Part shown: positions 33,948-42,101 of the stretch, one piece after another | Position numbering within the stretch: the first letter of the stretch is position 1 | How the letters are laid out: each line of letters begins with the position of its first letter | Assembly (NCBI RefSeq): GCF_006539505.1 | Contig: NZ_BJND01000005.1 | Location: forward strand, 124,001-188,000 | DNA length: 64,000 bases | Direction: 5' to 3' | Source of the DNA: Streptomyces spinoverrucosus | GTDB taxonomy: Bacteria > Actinomycetota > Actinomycetes > Streptomycetales > Streptomycetaceae | Made by a program: the position numbers and the translations under genes | The notes under the pieces: generated by a model | Told to the model about the DNA's origin: nothing | Database searches by the model: none | The model's input: only the letters and a program-made list of their open reading frames with translations

Positions 33948-35162
33948 TCAGACGCGCTCGACGATGGTGGCGATGCCCATGCCGCCGCCGACGCACAGCG
34001 TGGCGAGGCCGAACCGCTTGTCCTGGCGCTCCAGTTCGTCGACGAGGGTGCCGAGGATCATCGCGCCGGTGGCGCCGAGGGGGTGGCCGAGGGCGATGGC
34101 GCCGCCGTTGACGTTGACCTTGTCCAGGGACAGGCCCATGTCCTTCACGAAGCGCAGGACGACGGCGGCGAAGGCCTCGTTGATCTCGACGAGGTCGATG
34201 TCGTCGATGGTGAGCCCGGCCTTGGCGAGCGCCTTGCGGGTGGCGGGGGCGGGGCCGGTGAGCATGATGGTGGGCTCGGAGCCGGAGACCGCGACGGACA
34301 CGATCCGCGCGCGCGGGGTCAGGCCGTGCCGCTCGCCGATCTCCTTGGAGCCGATCGCGACGAGGGCGGCGCCGTCGACGATGCCGGAGGAGTTGCCCGC
34401 GTGGTGGACGTGGTCGATCTTCTCCACCCAGTGGTACTTCTGCAGCGCCACGGCGTCGAAGCCGCCGAGGTCGCCGATGTCCGCGAACGACGGCTTCAGC
34501 TTGGCGAGCGAGTCGGCGGTGGTGCCGGGGCGCAGGTGCTCGTCGTGGTCGAGGACGACCAGGCCACTGCGGTCCTTCACCGGCACGACCGAGCGTTCGA
34601 AGCGGCCCTCCTTCCAGGCCGTCGCCGCCCGCTCCTGCGACAGCGCCGCGTACTCGTCGACGTCACGGCGGGAGAAGCCCTCGATGGTGGCGATCAGGTC
34701 GGCGCCGATGCCCTGCGGGACGAAGTTGACCGCGAGGTTGGTCATCGGGTCGTTGAACCAGGCGCCGCCGTCCGAGGCCATCGGCACCCGGGACATCGAC
34801 TCGACGCCGCCCGCGAGGACGAGGTCCTCCCAGCCCGAACGGACCTTCATGGCCGCCATGTTGACGGCCTCCAGGCCGGACGCACAGAAGCGGTTCTCCT
34901 GCACGCCCGCCACCGTGTCCGGCAGTCCGGCGGCGACGGCGGCGATCCGGGCGATGTCGGAGCCCTGGTCGCCGACGGGGCCGACGACGCCGAGCACGAT
35001 GTCGTCGATGGCGGCGGGGTCGAGGCTCGGGAACCGGGTGCGGAGCTCGTGGATGAGCCCGACGACCAGGTCGATGGGCTTGGTGCCGTGCAGGGCGCCG
35101 TTCGCCTTGCCCCGTCCGCGCGGGGTGCGGATCGCGTCGTACACATACGCTTCGGTGGTCAC
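33948..35162 (-). CDS. Acetyl-CoA C-acyltransferase (thiolase), FadA type
   Basis: Last step of the beta-oxidation cycle: thiolytic cleavage of 3-ketoacyl-CoA. The 404-residue protein has the nucleophilic cysteine in [14 protein letters not shown] (about residue 90), the C-terminal histidine in [15 protein letters not shown] and the second catalytic cysteine in LCVGGGMG. Linked to the FadB-like gene downstream. GTG or ATG ambiguity is small: the start reads [16 protein letters not shown], the expected thiolase N-terminus. Confidence 0.9.
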   Translation of the reverse strand: MTTEAYVYDAIRTPRGRGKANGALHGTKPIDLVVGLIHELRTRFPSLDPAAIDDIVLGVVGPVGDQGSDIARIAAVAAGLPDTVAGVQENRFCASGLEAVNMAAMKVRSGWEDLVLAGGVESMSRVPMASDGGAWFNDPMTNLAVNFVPQGIGADLIATIEGFSRRDVDEYAALSQERAATAWKEGRFERSVVPVKDRSGLVVLDHDEHLRPGTTADSLAKLKPSFADIGDLGGFDAVALQKYHWVEKIDHVHHAGNSSGIVDGAALVAIGSKEIGERHGLTPRARIVSVAVSGSEPTIMLTGPAPATRKALAKAGLTIDDIDLVEINEAFAAVVLRFVKDMGLSLDKVNVNGGAIALGHPLGATGAMILGTLVDELERQDKRFGLATLCVGGGMGIATIVERV

Positions 35163-35205
35163 TGGAGGGCCTTTCGGTGAGGGGCTTGCAAGGAGGCTGG
35201 GGACG

Positions 35206-36345
35206 TCACGGGCTCGCCTCCGTCAGGCCCGGTACGTCCCAGTCGCGGGCCACGTCCGCGGTGTCGGCGCCGGGCCTGGCCGGGCCGGTACGGACGGCGG
35301 TCGGGGTGGCGGAGAAGCGGGGTGCGGGGGCGGGTTGGGTGATGCCGCCGTGGTCGGTGAAGGTGCCGCGCGCGGCGAGGTGCGGGTGGTGCGGGGCCTC
35401 GCGCAGCGACAGTACGGGCGCCACGCAGGCGTCGGTGCCCTCGAAGACGGCCGTCCACTCGTCCCTGGTACGGGTCTTGAAGCGGGCGGCGACGGTCTCG
35501 CGCAGTTCGCCCCAGCGGGTGACGTCCTTGCGGGCCGGGGCCTGGTCGGCGATGCCGAGCAGCGTGACGAACTCGTCGTAGAACTGCTGCTCCAGCGCGC
35601 CAACGGCCATGTACTGGCCGTCGGCCGTCTCGTAGGTGCCGTAGAACGGGCAGCCGCCGTCGAGGAGGTTGGCGCCGCGCCGGTCCTGCCAGCCGCCGGC
35701 GGCGAGCATGCCGTGGATCATCGCGGCGAGGTGGGTGGCGCCGTCGACGATGGCGGCGTCGACGACCTGGCCGGTGCCCGTGGCGCGGGCGTGGTGCAGG
35801 GCGGCGAGGACGCCGACAACGAGATACAAGGAGCCGCCCGCGTAGTCGCCGACCAGGTTGGCGGGGACGGCGGGGGCCTCGTCGGGGCGGCCGATCATGC
35901 CGAGGGTGCCGGTCGGCGCGATGTAGGCGATGTCGTGGCCGGCGCGGTGGGCGAGGGGGCCTTCCTGACCCCAGCCGGTCATCCGGCCGTAGACGAGCCG
36001 GGGGTTGCGGGCATGGCAGGCGTCGGGGCCGACGCCGAGGCGCTCGGCGACGCCGGGGCGGTAGCCCTCGATCAGGATGTCGGCGCGGGCCGCGAGGTCC
36101 AGGACGCGGGCGGGGCCGTCGGGGGACTTCAGGTCGACGATCACCGAGCGTTTGTTGCGGTTGGTGATGTCGTAGTCGGGGTCGATCGCGAGGCCGGTGC
36201 CGCCGGGGCGGTCCACGCGGACGACGTCGGCGCCGAGGTCGGCGAGGAGCATGGCGGCGAACGGGCCGGGGCCGATACCGGCCAGCTCGACCACGCGGAC
36301 GCCGGTGAGCGGGCCGCGCGGTGGCGGCGTCTTTGCCGTGGTCAT
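35206..36345 (-). CDS. CaiB/BaiF family CoA transferase (family III)
   Basis: Class III CoA transferase or alpha-methylacyl-CoA racemase, 379 residues. The N-terminal half has [32 protein letters not shown] (shown as [14 protein letters not shown] and DLGADVVRV), and [25 protein letters not shown], diagnostic of the family; a conserved aspartate lies about residue 155 in HRAGHD. Lying upstream of the beta-oxidation pair suggests handling of branched acyl-CoAs. The ATG start has GGGGG five bases upstream; the upstream in-frame ATG at 36414 was rejected. Confidence 0.86.
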   Translation of the reverse strand: MTTAKTPPPRGPLTGVRVVELAGIGPGPFAAMLLADLGADVVRVDRPGGTGLAIDPDYDITNRNKRSVIVDLKSPDGPARVLDLAARADILIEGYRPGVAERLGVGPDACHARNPRLVYGRMTGWGQEGPLAHRAGHDIAYIAPTGTLGMIGRPDEAPAVPANLVGDYAGGSLYLVVGVLAALHHARATGTGQVVDAAIVDGATHLAAMIHGMLAAGGWQDRRGANLLDGGCPFYGTYETADGQYMAVGALEQQFYDEFVTLLGIADQAPARKDVTRWGELRETVAARFKTRTRDEWTAVFEGTDACVAPVLSLREAPHHPHLAARGTFTDHGGITQPAPAPRFSATPTAVRTGPARPGADTADVARDWDVPGLTEASP

Positions 36346-36498
36346 CCAGCCCCCTGTCGCTGTGACACAAACGATGTAACACCGGTGATGGTAAGAACGT
36401 GTTTCAGTGGGCACAAGGCCTGAACGAGCAAGCGCTTAGACATCACTTTGGCATTCAGGGTGCCAGGCGATCGGCGGCACCACCACGCCGGTGCGGCG

Positions 36499-36879
36499 TC
36501 AGCGTCCGTCCAGCTCCGCTATCAGGCGCTTGGGGGCGATGACGCGGTAGCTCTCCTCCACCCAGTCGCACAGGAGTTCCGCCGTCGGGGCGTCCTTCGG
36601 TTCCATCGGGATGCTCACCCAGCCGGATCTGCCCAGGCCGTAGCCGGCGGGCTCGGCGCCGGGGGCGGTCAGGGCGTGGGCGTGGGTGGTGTCGTCCTTG
36701 AGCTTGACGGTGATGCCCAGCGGGTAGCTGCCGTCGTCGACGCCGAGGAACACGAACACCTTCTTGTTGACCTTGGCGACGGACTCGCCCCAGGGGAACT
36801 CCTCGACGGCGCCGGGCAGCCCGAGCGCGAACTCGCGCACTTTCTCCCACTTCTTCAGGGCGTTCCTGGGCACGGTCAC
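36499..36879 (-). CDS. MmcQ/YjbR family DNA-binding-fold protein
   Basis: A 126-residue single-domain protein of the MmcQ/YjbR group, whose function is not well known. It has KWEKVREFALGLPGAVEEFPWGESVAKVNKKVFVFL (shown as REFALGLPGAVEEFPWG) and ends RVIAPKRLIAEL, both typical of the family. GTG start; an in-frame GTG two codons later is an alternative. It is short but shows normal coding bias. It faces the divergent saccharopine dehydrogenase-like gene. Confidence 0.78.
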   Translation of the reverse strand: MTVPRNALKKWEKVREFALGLPGAVEEFPWGESVAKVNKKVFVFLGVDDGSYPLGITVKLKDDTTHAHALTAPGAEPAGYGLGRSGWVSIPMEPKDAPTAELLCDWVEESYRVIAPKRLIAELDGR

Positions 36880-36970
36880 CGTCCACCTCCGGGCTCGTCG
36901 TCGGGCTCAGCACACCTCACGCTAGCCTCAGCCACCGACAGCGGCGCGGGCTGCGGGAGCGAGGGGTGTC

Positions 36971-38161
36971 ATGAGCAAGCCGACCAGGGCGGACCGTCCG
37001 TACGACATCGTGCTCTTCGGAGCCACGGGCTTCGTCGGGACGCTCACGGCCGAGTACCTCGCCGCGCACGCCCCGAAGAACCTGCGCTGGGCCGTCGCCG
37101 GCCGGAGCGAACTGGAGCTGGCGCGGCTGCGCGAGCGGCTGCGGGAGCTGTCGCCAGAGGGCGCGGAGATCGGGGTGCTGCGGGCCGACGTGACCGAACC
37201 GGCCTCGCTGCGCCGACTCGCCGAGCACGCGCGCGTGGTGGCCACGACGGTGGGCCCCTATGTGACGTACGGCGAGGAACTCGTGGCCGCCTGCGCGGAC
37301 CTGGGCACGGACTATCTCGACCTGTCGGGTGAGCCCGAGTTCGTCGACCTGATGTACGTCCGGCATGACGCACGCGCGCGGGAGACCGGCGCGCGGCTGG
37401 TGCACGCCTGCGGATTCGACTCCGTGCCGCACGACCTGGGCGTGTACTACACCGTCCAGCAGCTGCCGGAGGGCGTGCCGCTGACGGTGGACGGGTTCGT
37501 GACCGCCCACGCGACCTTCTCGGGCGGGACGTTCGCCTCCGCGCTGAACCAGTTCGCGCGGCCCTGGCAGATGGCGGCCGCCGCGCGCGAGCGGCACCGG
37601 CACGAGCCGCGGCTGGTGGGGCGGCGGGCGACGACTCCGAACGGGGCGCCGCGGTTCGTCCCCGAGGTGCGTGCCTGGGCGCTGCCGCTGCCGACCATCG
37701 ACCCGCAGATCGTGCGCCGCTCGGCGAAGGCGCTCGATCGGTACGGTCCCGACTTTCGCTACCGGCACTACGCCGCCGTACGACGGCTGCCGGTCGCGGT
37801 GGGCGGGGTCGCGGCGCTCGGCGCGATCACGGCGGCCGCCCAACTGCCGCCCGCCCGACGCTGGTTGTCCGGCCGGCTCAAGCCCGGTCAGGGGCCGAGC
37901 GCCGAGAGGCGGGCGAAGAGCTGGTTCTCCGTGCGCTTCGTGGGCGAGGGCGGCGGCCGGAAGGTGTTCACCGAGGTCGCGGGCGGCGACCCCGGGTACG
38001 GCGAGACGGCGAAGATGTTCGCCGAGGGGGCGCTGTCCCTGGCCTTCGACGACCTCCCGCCGACCGCCGGACAGGTCACCACGGCGGTGGCGATGGGCGA
38101 CGCGCTGCTGGAACGGCTGCGCGCGGCGGGGATCACGTTCCGGGTGGCGGCGAGCAGGTAG
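36971..38161 (+). CDS. Saccharopine dehydrogenase family oxidoreductase / trans-acting enoyl reductase-like
   Basis: A 396-residue NAD(P)-binding protein. The Rossmann motif is YDIVLFGATGFVGTLTAEYLA at residues 12-32, shown as LFGATGFVG. Similar mycobacterial proteins include the trans-acting enoyl reductase that completes phthiocerol-type lipids, but many are uncharacterised. A hydrophobic segment near residue 280 (VAVGGVAALGAITAAAQL) suggests membrane contact, as in that group. ATG start follows a good purine-rich stretch (GCGAGGGGTG). Confidence 0.82.
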   Translation: MSKPTRADRPYDIVLFGATGFVGTLTAEYLAAHAPKNLRWAVAGRSELELARLRERLRELSPEGAEIGVLRADVTEPASLRRLAEHARVVATTVGPYVTYGEELVAACADLGTDYLDLSGEPEFVDLMYVRHDARARETGARLVHACGFDSVPHDLGVYYTVQQLPEGVPLTVDGFVTAHATFSGGTFASALNQFARPWQMAAAARERHRHEPRLVGRRATTPNGAPRFVPEVRAWALPLPTIDPQIVRRSAKALDRYGPDFRYRHYAAVRRLPVAVGGVAALGAITAAAQLPPARRWLSGRLKPGQGPSAERRAKSWFSVRFVGEGGGRKVFTEVAGGDPGYGETAKMFAEGALSLAFDDLPPTAGQVTTAVAMGDALLERLRAAGITFRVAASR

Positions 38162-38222
38162 TTCCGGGTCTTGCTGCATCGGCGCGGCGGCACGCCGGTG
38201 GTGGCCAGGTCTTGCCGTCCCG

Positions 38223-38369
38223 CTACATCGACCACTCCGCCAGCGTGTAGATCATCCCGCCGATCCAGCCGAGACCGGCCAGCACGGCCAGGACCAGCGC
38301 CAGCGTCACGGCGCGCTCGACGGGCCGGGTCGGGTGGGCGAGGGGCTTGGGGGCACGGTGCGTCGTCAT
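38223..38369 (-). CDS. 48-residue membrane protein
   Basis: Small protein with a charged, proline-rich N-terminus (THRAPKPLAHPTRPVERA) and one membrane helix (LALVLAVLAGLGWIGGMIY). ATG start lies after GGTGGG. Coding bias is normal. It lies just downstream, antisense, of the saccharopine dehydrogenase-like gene end. Function unknown. Confidence 0.65.
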   Translation of the reverse strand: MTTHRAPKPLAHPTRPVERAVTLALVLAVLAGLGWIGGMIYTLAEWSM

Positions 38370-38458
38370 GCGGCCCACCCTGCCGATCATGACGGCGCAC
38401 CGGCATCCGTACGCGTACTCATCCGCGTACTCAGAAGGCCCCGGCGGTATCCCTCGAC

Positions 38459-39154
38459 TCAGCCGGCGGTGGCCTCCCGCAGGGCGCGGCGGCACAGGGC
38501 GTCGGCGCGGCGGGTCGACTCCGGCAGGCGGTAGCGCGGGCTGAGGCGCAGTACATGGGCGCAGGCCGTGTCCAGGTCGACGCGGTGTCCGACGGACACG
38601 TAGACCGGCTTGATGCCCTCCTGGGTGCGCAGGGCGCGGCCGACCTCCTCGTCGCCCGCCAGCAGCGGCGTCGAGGACCCGCGCGCGGGTGCCGGGTCGG
38701 TGTGGGTGAAGGTGAACGGGTTCTTGGCGACGCCGATCGTGGGCAGGCCGGTGAGCACGCCGAGGTGGCTGGCGAGCCCGAAGCGGCGCGGATGGGCGAG
38801 GCCGTAGCCGTCGCAGACCACCAGGCCGGGCGGGACGGGCAGGGCGTCGAGGGCGGCCAGGACGGTGGGGATCTCCCGGAAGGCGAGCAGGCCGGGCACG
38901 TACGGGAAGGAGATTCGCCCGACGGCGGTGGCCTCGGCGACGACGTCGAGGGTGGCCGCGTCCAGTACGACGGCGGCGGCCGCCACCACGTCCCGCTCGT
39001 CGTCGTAGGCGACGTCGACGCCGGTGACGTGGCCAGTGCCGGGCGGCGGACCCGGCTCGTCCAGCACCACCCTGCGGCGCAACTCGTCCTGGACGGCGCG
39101 GGCCTCTTCCTCCGTGGTGGGCCAGCCTTCGGGGATGCGTACGGTCGTCGTCAT
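38459..39154 (-). CDS. nfi: Endonuclease V (deoxyinosine 3' endonuclease)
   Basis: DNA repair nuclease of 231 residues, near the usual length of about 223. It cuts one base beyond deoxyinosine. The metal ligand region GVDVAYDD is near residue 45; YVPGLLAFREIP carries the active-site glutamate and DGYGLAHPRRFGLASHLG another ligand region, all in family order. ATG start (MTTTVRIPEGW). A hairpin terminator for the next gene lies just outside its start. Confidence 0.9.
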   Translation of the reverse strand: MTTTVRIPEGWPTTEEEARAVQDELRRRVVLDEPGPPPGTGHVTGVDVAYDDERDVVAAAAVVLDAATLDVVAEATAVGRISFPYVPGLLAFREIPTVLAALDALPVPPGLVVCDGYGLAHPRRFGLASHLGVLTGLPTIGVAKNPFTFTHTDPAPARGSSTPLLAGDEEVGRALRTQEGIKPVYVSVGHRVDLDTACAHVLRLSPRYRLPESTRRADALCRRALREATAG

Positions 39155-39175
39155 GGTGATGACGAGGGTACGGCT

Positions 39176-39204
39176 CCGGGCGGCCCGTCGGCCGGGCCGC
39201 CCGG
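39176..39204 (-). terminator. Terminator between 39212 gene and nfi
   Basis: Perfect 12-bp stem (CCGGGCGGCCCG with CGGGCCGCCCGG) with a 5-base loop, 8 bp beyond the stop of the small basic protein on the minus strand. Confidence 0.8.
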
Positions 39205-39211
39205 GATCAGT

Positions 39212-39535
39212 TCACTTACCGAGTGCCCGCTGCAGCTGCTGCTTGTTCATGTCCGAACGGCCGTGGATGTTGCGCCGCTTGGCCTCCTCGTACAGCTGGT
39301 CGTAGGTGGGGCCCTGGGATCCCTTGCCGGACCGCTGGCCGCCGCGCTTGCCGGACGACATGTCCTGGGTGGACGTGCGGCTCGCGGTCTTGGACTCGCC
39401 GGAGCGGGCGCGTTCCTTGTTCACCGTGCGCGCCGCGATCTCCTTGGCGCGACCCGTGCTCTCGCCCCGCTCCTGAGCACTCTTCTTGATGTGCTCATAT
39501 TGGCGTTCTCGTTTGGGGCTCGAACCGCTTGGCAT
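39212..39535 (-). CDS. Small basic protein, 'plasmid stabilization protein'-like
   Basis: A 107-residue hydrophilic protein very rich in Lys, Arg, Ser and Glu. Such proteins in Streptomyces are often called plasmid stabilization proteins, without functional proof. The first half is a low-complexity basic segment (KRERQYEHIKKSAQERGES) probably helical; the end (YDQLYEEAKRRNIHGRSDM followed by NKQQLQRALGK) resembles the small helix-turn domain of Rho N-terminal (SAP-like) motifs, which suggests nucleic-acid binding. Start ATG. Confidence 0.7.
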   Translation of the reverse strand: MPSGSSPKRERQYEHIKKSAQERGESTGRAKEIAARTVNKERARSGESKTASRTSTQDMSSGKRGGQRSGKGSQGPTYDQLYEEAKRRNIHGRSDMNKQQLQRALGK

Positions 39536-39648
39536 GTCCGCTCACTTCCTCTCACGTTGGGTGAACGAGTACCCCCATCGTGGGTGAATACGGCAATCCG
39601 GGCGCGGTCAGCTCTCCAGACGGGCGACGCGGCCCTCCCCGTAGGCAG

Positions 39649-39659
39649 GTCACGGTGAC
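39649..39659. promoter_or_regulatory. 11-bp palindrome in the ssgD upstream region
   Basis: GTCAC-G-GTGAC is perfect and is followed by another GGTCAC five bases on. It lies about 105 bp upstream of the SsgA-like gene, in a 229-bp gap with no gene. Possible operator; weak evidence. Confidence 0.25.
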
Positions 39660-39764
39660 GGAGGTCACCCCGCGCGTGTGCACGGACGCGCCGATTCCGT
39701 CGTCTCACCCAGTGCCCGGCCTCATCACCGGGAGTCCGTCCGGCCGTCACAAGGGAGCAAGGCG

Positions 39765-40181
39765 ATGTCCACCGTCATCGAGCAGCCAGTCGAGGCGCGC
39801 CTCGTCGCCGCCGCGCCGCGGATGCCGAGCATCCCCGCGACGCTGAGCTACGACCTGACCGATCCGTTCGCGATCCGTATGACCTTCCCGGCGCAGGCCA
39901 CCCTGGAGGGCGAGGAGGTCTGCTGGACCTTCTCCCGCGAACTGCTGGCGGCCGGTCTGCGCGGCCCCGAGGGCCACGGCGACGTGCGCGTGCGGCCGTA
40001 CGGCTACGACCGGACGGTGCTGGAGTTCCACGCCCCCGAGGGCACCGCCGTCGTGCATGTCCGCTCGGGTGAGTTGCGGCAGTTCCTGCAGGCGACGCGC
40101 GTGCTGGTGCCCGAGGGCCTGGAGCACGCCTACCTCGACCTGGACCACGACCTGGCCGAGCTGATGCGGGACGCGTGCTGA
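39765..40181 (+). CDS. ssgD: SsgA-like sporulation and cell-division regulator, probably SsgD
   Basis: SsgA-like proteins control septum placement and peptidoglycan growth in sporulating actinomycetes. The 138-residue protein matches the family throughout: ATLSYDLTDPFAIRMTFP, VCWTFSRELLAAGL, GHGDVRVRPYG and LEFHAPEGTAVVHV. The start ATG (MSTVIEQPVEARLVAA) has AAGG and AAGGGAG close upstream; an upstream in-frame ATG was rejected. The SsgD assignment comes from remembered sequence similarity and gene order in S. coelicolor, so it is likely rather than proven. Confidence 0.85.
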   Translation: MSTVIEQPVEARLVAAAPRMPSIPATLSYDLTDPFAIRMTFPAQATLEGEEVCWTFSRELLAAGLRGPEGHGDVRVRPYGYDRTVLEFHAPEGTAVVHVRSGELRQFLQATRVLVPEGLEHAYLDLDHDLAELMRDAC

Positions 40182-40197
40182 CCCGCTCGTTAATCCG

Positions 40198-40226
40198 TTG
40201 ACAGGTACCGGCGCCCCTCGTACGGT
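40198..40226 (+). promoter_or_regulatory. Predicted strong promoter of the ABC-F/UvrA-like operon
   Basis: TTGACA at 40198-40203 and TACGGT at 40221-40226 are 17 bp apart, close to the housekeeping consensus. TTAAT immediately upstream of the -35 box is AT-rich in this GC-rich genome, as expected for WhiB7/WblC-type activation in actinobacterial resistance genes; that link is inferred. Confidence 0.6.
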
Positions 40227-40232
40227 GTACAG

Positions 40233-40468
40233 CGGTCCTGTTGCCGCCGATTGGAGAAGGACGTTGCTCGTCTGAGGTCCTGAGACACCGCGTCACACCC
40301 GTCCGGTGTGCACGCCGCGTGCGACCTCGGCGTTCGAGCCGTCCTTGCGGAGCAGGGCTTTTCTCGTTCTCCCCCGCCCCTGGGCCCCACGGCCCGCCGG
40401 TGGTCGCCGCCTTGTCGGTGTCTCGACACGCGTTGCCCCTGACCGCATCACGCAACCGCGAGGCCCCT
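40233..40468 (+). promoter_or_regulatory. Candidate attenuation leader of the ABC-F gene
   Basis: About 235 nt separate the predicted transcription start from the ABC-F ATG, very long for Streptomyces. A three-codon ORF with strong ribosome site opens it. GAGGTC (40274-40279) can pair with GACCTC (40323-40328), enclosing a perfect hairpin CACACC/GGTGTG (40294-40310). AGCC (40337-40340) and GGCT (40356-40359) with TCC/GGA inside form a terminator-like stem running straight into TTTT (40359-40362). Ribosome stalling on the short ORF could change the pairing. Confidence 0.45.
40264..40275 (+). CDS. Three-codon upstream ORF (TTG, Leu, Val, stop)
   Basis: GGAGAAGG at 40253-40260 is an excellent ribosome site, followed three bases later by TTG CTC GTC TGA. 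It would encode fMet-Leu-Val. Extremely short Leu/Val-containing uORFs occur before inducible ABC-F resistance genes; whether this one is translated is untested. Confidence 0.4.
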   Translation: MLV

Positions 40469-42091
40469 ATGCATACTTCGATCACCTGTACGTCCCTCTC
40501 CTTCGCCTGGCCCGACGGCACCTCCGTCTTCGACGGCCTCGACGCCTCCTTCGGCCCCGGCCGGACCGGGCTCGTCGGCGTCAACGGGTCGGGGAAGTCG
40601 ACCCTGCTGAAACTGATCGCCGGGGACCTCACGCCGGTCGACGGCACCGTCCGCGTCGCGGGCGAGGTGGGCTATCTCCCGCAGAACGTCACCCTGGACA
40701 CCGCCCTGCGCGTCGACGAGGCCCTCGGCATCGCCGACCAGCGGGCCGCGCTGCACGCCATCGAGGCCGGGGACGTGGCCGAGGAGCACTTCGAGACCGT
40801 CGGCGACGACTGGGACGTCGAGGAGCGCGCCCTGGCCACCCTCGGCGAGCTCGGCCTCGGCCATGTCGAGCTGGACCGCACCATCGGCGAGGTGTCCGGC
40901 GGCGAGTCCGTCCTGCTGCGACTGGCCGCGCTGCTGCTGCGCCGGCCGGATGTGCTGCTGCTGGACGAGCCCACCAACAACCTCGACCTGTACGCGCGCA
41001 AGCGGCTGTACGCGGCCGTCGCGGCCTGGCCGGGCGTCATGGTGGTGGTCAGCCACGACCGCGAACTGCTCGAACTGGTCGACCAGATCGCCGATCTGCG
41101 CTCCGGCGAGATCACCTGGTACGGCGGGAACTTCTCGGCGTACGAGGAGGCACTGGAGGTCGAGCAGGAGGCGGCCGAGCGGATGGTGCGCGTGGCCGAG
41201 GCCGATCTGAAGAAGCAGAAGCGCGAACTCGTCGAAGCGCATACGAAGTTGGCCAAGCGGACGCGCTACGCCAACAAGATGTACGAGATCAAGCGCGAGC
41301 CCAGGGCCGTGATGAAGCTCAGGAAACGCGCCGCCCAGGTCTCCGCGGGCAAGCACCGCATCATGCACGAGGAGAAGCTCGCCGAGGCCAGGGAACGGCT
41401 CGACGAGGCGGTGGAGGCGGTGCGGGACGACGACGAGATCCGCGTCGACCTGCCGTACACGGCCGTGCCGCAGGGCCGCACCGTGCTCACCCTGCGGGAC
41501 TTGCAGCTGGCGTACGGCGCCCACGTCGAGGGCGGTTTCGACCTGTACGGTCCGGAGCGGATCGCGCTGGTCGGGCGCAACGGCGCGGGCAAGACGACGC
41601 TGCTGCGCACCATCGCCGGGGAGCTTCAGCCGGTCGCGGGCGAGGCCGAGGCACATGTGCCGCTCCGCTTCCTGCCGCAGCGCCTGGACGTCCTCGACGG
41701 CGGGCTGACGGTCGCGGAGAACGTGGCCCGGTTCGCGCCGGACGCCACCAACAACCGGATCCGGGCGCAGCTGGCCCGCTTCCTGTTCCGGGGCGCCCGG
41801 GCCGACCAGCAGGCGGCCACGCTGTCCGGCGGCGAACGCTTCCGGGCGACACTGGCCGCACTGATGCTGGCGGAACCGGCGCCGCAACTGCTGATGCTGG
41901 ACGAGCCGACGAACAACCTGGACATGGCGAGCGTACGGCAGCTCACCACGGCCCTGGAGTCGTACGAGGGGGCACTGATCGTGGCCAGCCACGACCTGCC
42001 GTTCCTGGAGTCGATCGGGATCACGCGGTGGCTGCTGCTGGACAGAGAACTGAAGGAAATCACGCCAGAAGCTGTCGGGTATCCCGCCTAG
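40469..42091 (+). CDS. ABC-F family ATP-binding protein (second in the window)
   Basis: Ribosome-associated duplicated ABC ATPase, 540 residues, no membrane segment. Walker A is GVNGSGKST and GRNGAGKTT; signatures are EVSGGESVLLRL and TLSGGERFRATL; Walker B is LLLDEPTNNLD and LMLDEPTNNLD. The linker (about residues 215-310) is basic and helical (KKQKRELVEAHTKLAKRTR). The ATG was chosen because the N-terminal strand of the first ABC domain begins at once (ITCTSLSFAWPDG). The long structured leader and the adjoining UvrA-like gene point to inducible antibiotic or stress protection, though no drug can be named. Confidence 0.88.
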   Translation: MHTSITCTSLSFAWPDGTSVFDGLDASFGPGRTGLVGVNGSGKSTLLKLIAGDLTPVDGTVRVAGEVGYLPQNVTLDTALRVDEALGIADQRAALHAIEAGDVAEEHFETVGDDWDVEERALATLGELGLGHVELDRTIGEVSGGESVLLRLAALLLRRPDVLLLDEPTNNLDLYARKRLYAAVAAWPGVMVVVSHDRELLELVDQIADLRSGEITWYGGNFSAYEEALEVEQEAAERMVRVAEADLKKQKRELVEAHTKLAKRTRYANKMYEIKREPRAVMKLRKRAAQVSAGKHRIMHEEKLAEARERLDEAVEAVRDDDEIRVDLPYTAVPQGRTVLTLRDLQLAYGAHVEGGFDLYGPERIALVGRNGAGKTTLLRTIAGELQPVAGEAEAHVPLRFLPQRLDVLDGGLTVAENVARFAPDATNNRIRAQLARFLFRGARADQQAATLSGGERFRATLAALMLAEPAPQLLMLDEPTNNLDMASVRQLTTALESYEGALIVASHDLPFLESIGITRWLLLDRELKEITPEAVGYPA

Positions 42092-42101
42092 CTTCGGGCG
42101 C

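Noticed and set aside
33604..36423. 939-codon open frame on the plus strand opposite the thiolase and CoA-transferase genes
   Set aside because: Antisense shadow of two well-supported genes, with no recognisable domain and composition unlike a protein.
39212..39535. Toxin-antitoxin or plasmid maintenance module
   Set aside because: The name 'plasmid stabilization protein' is only a family label. There is no partner gene and no other plasmid or integrative-element marker in the window.
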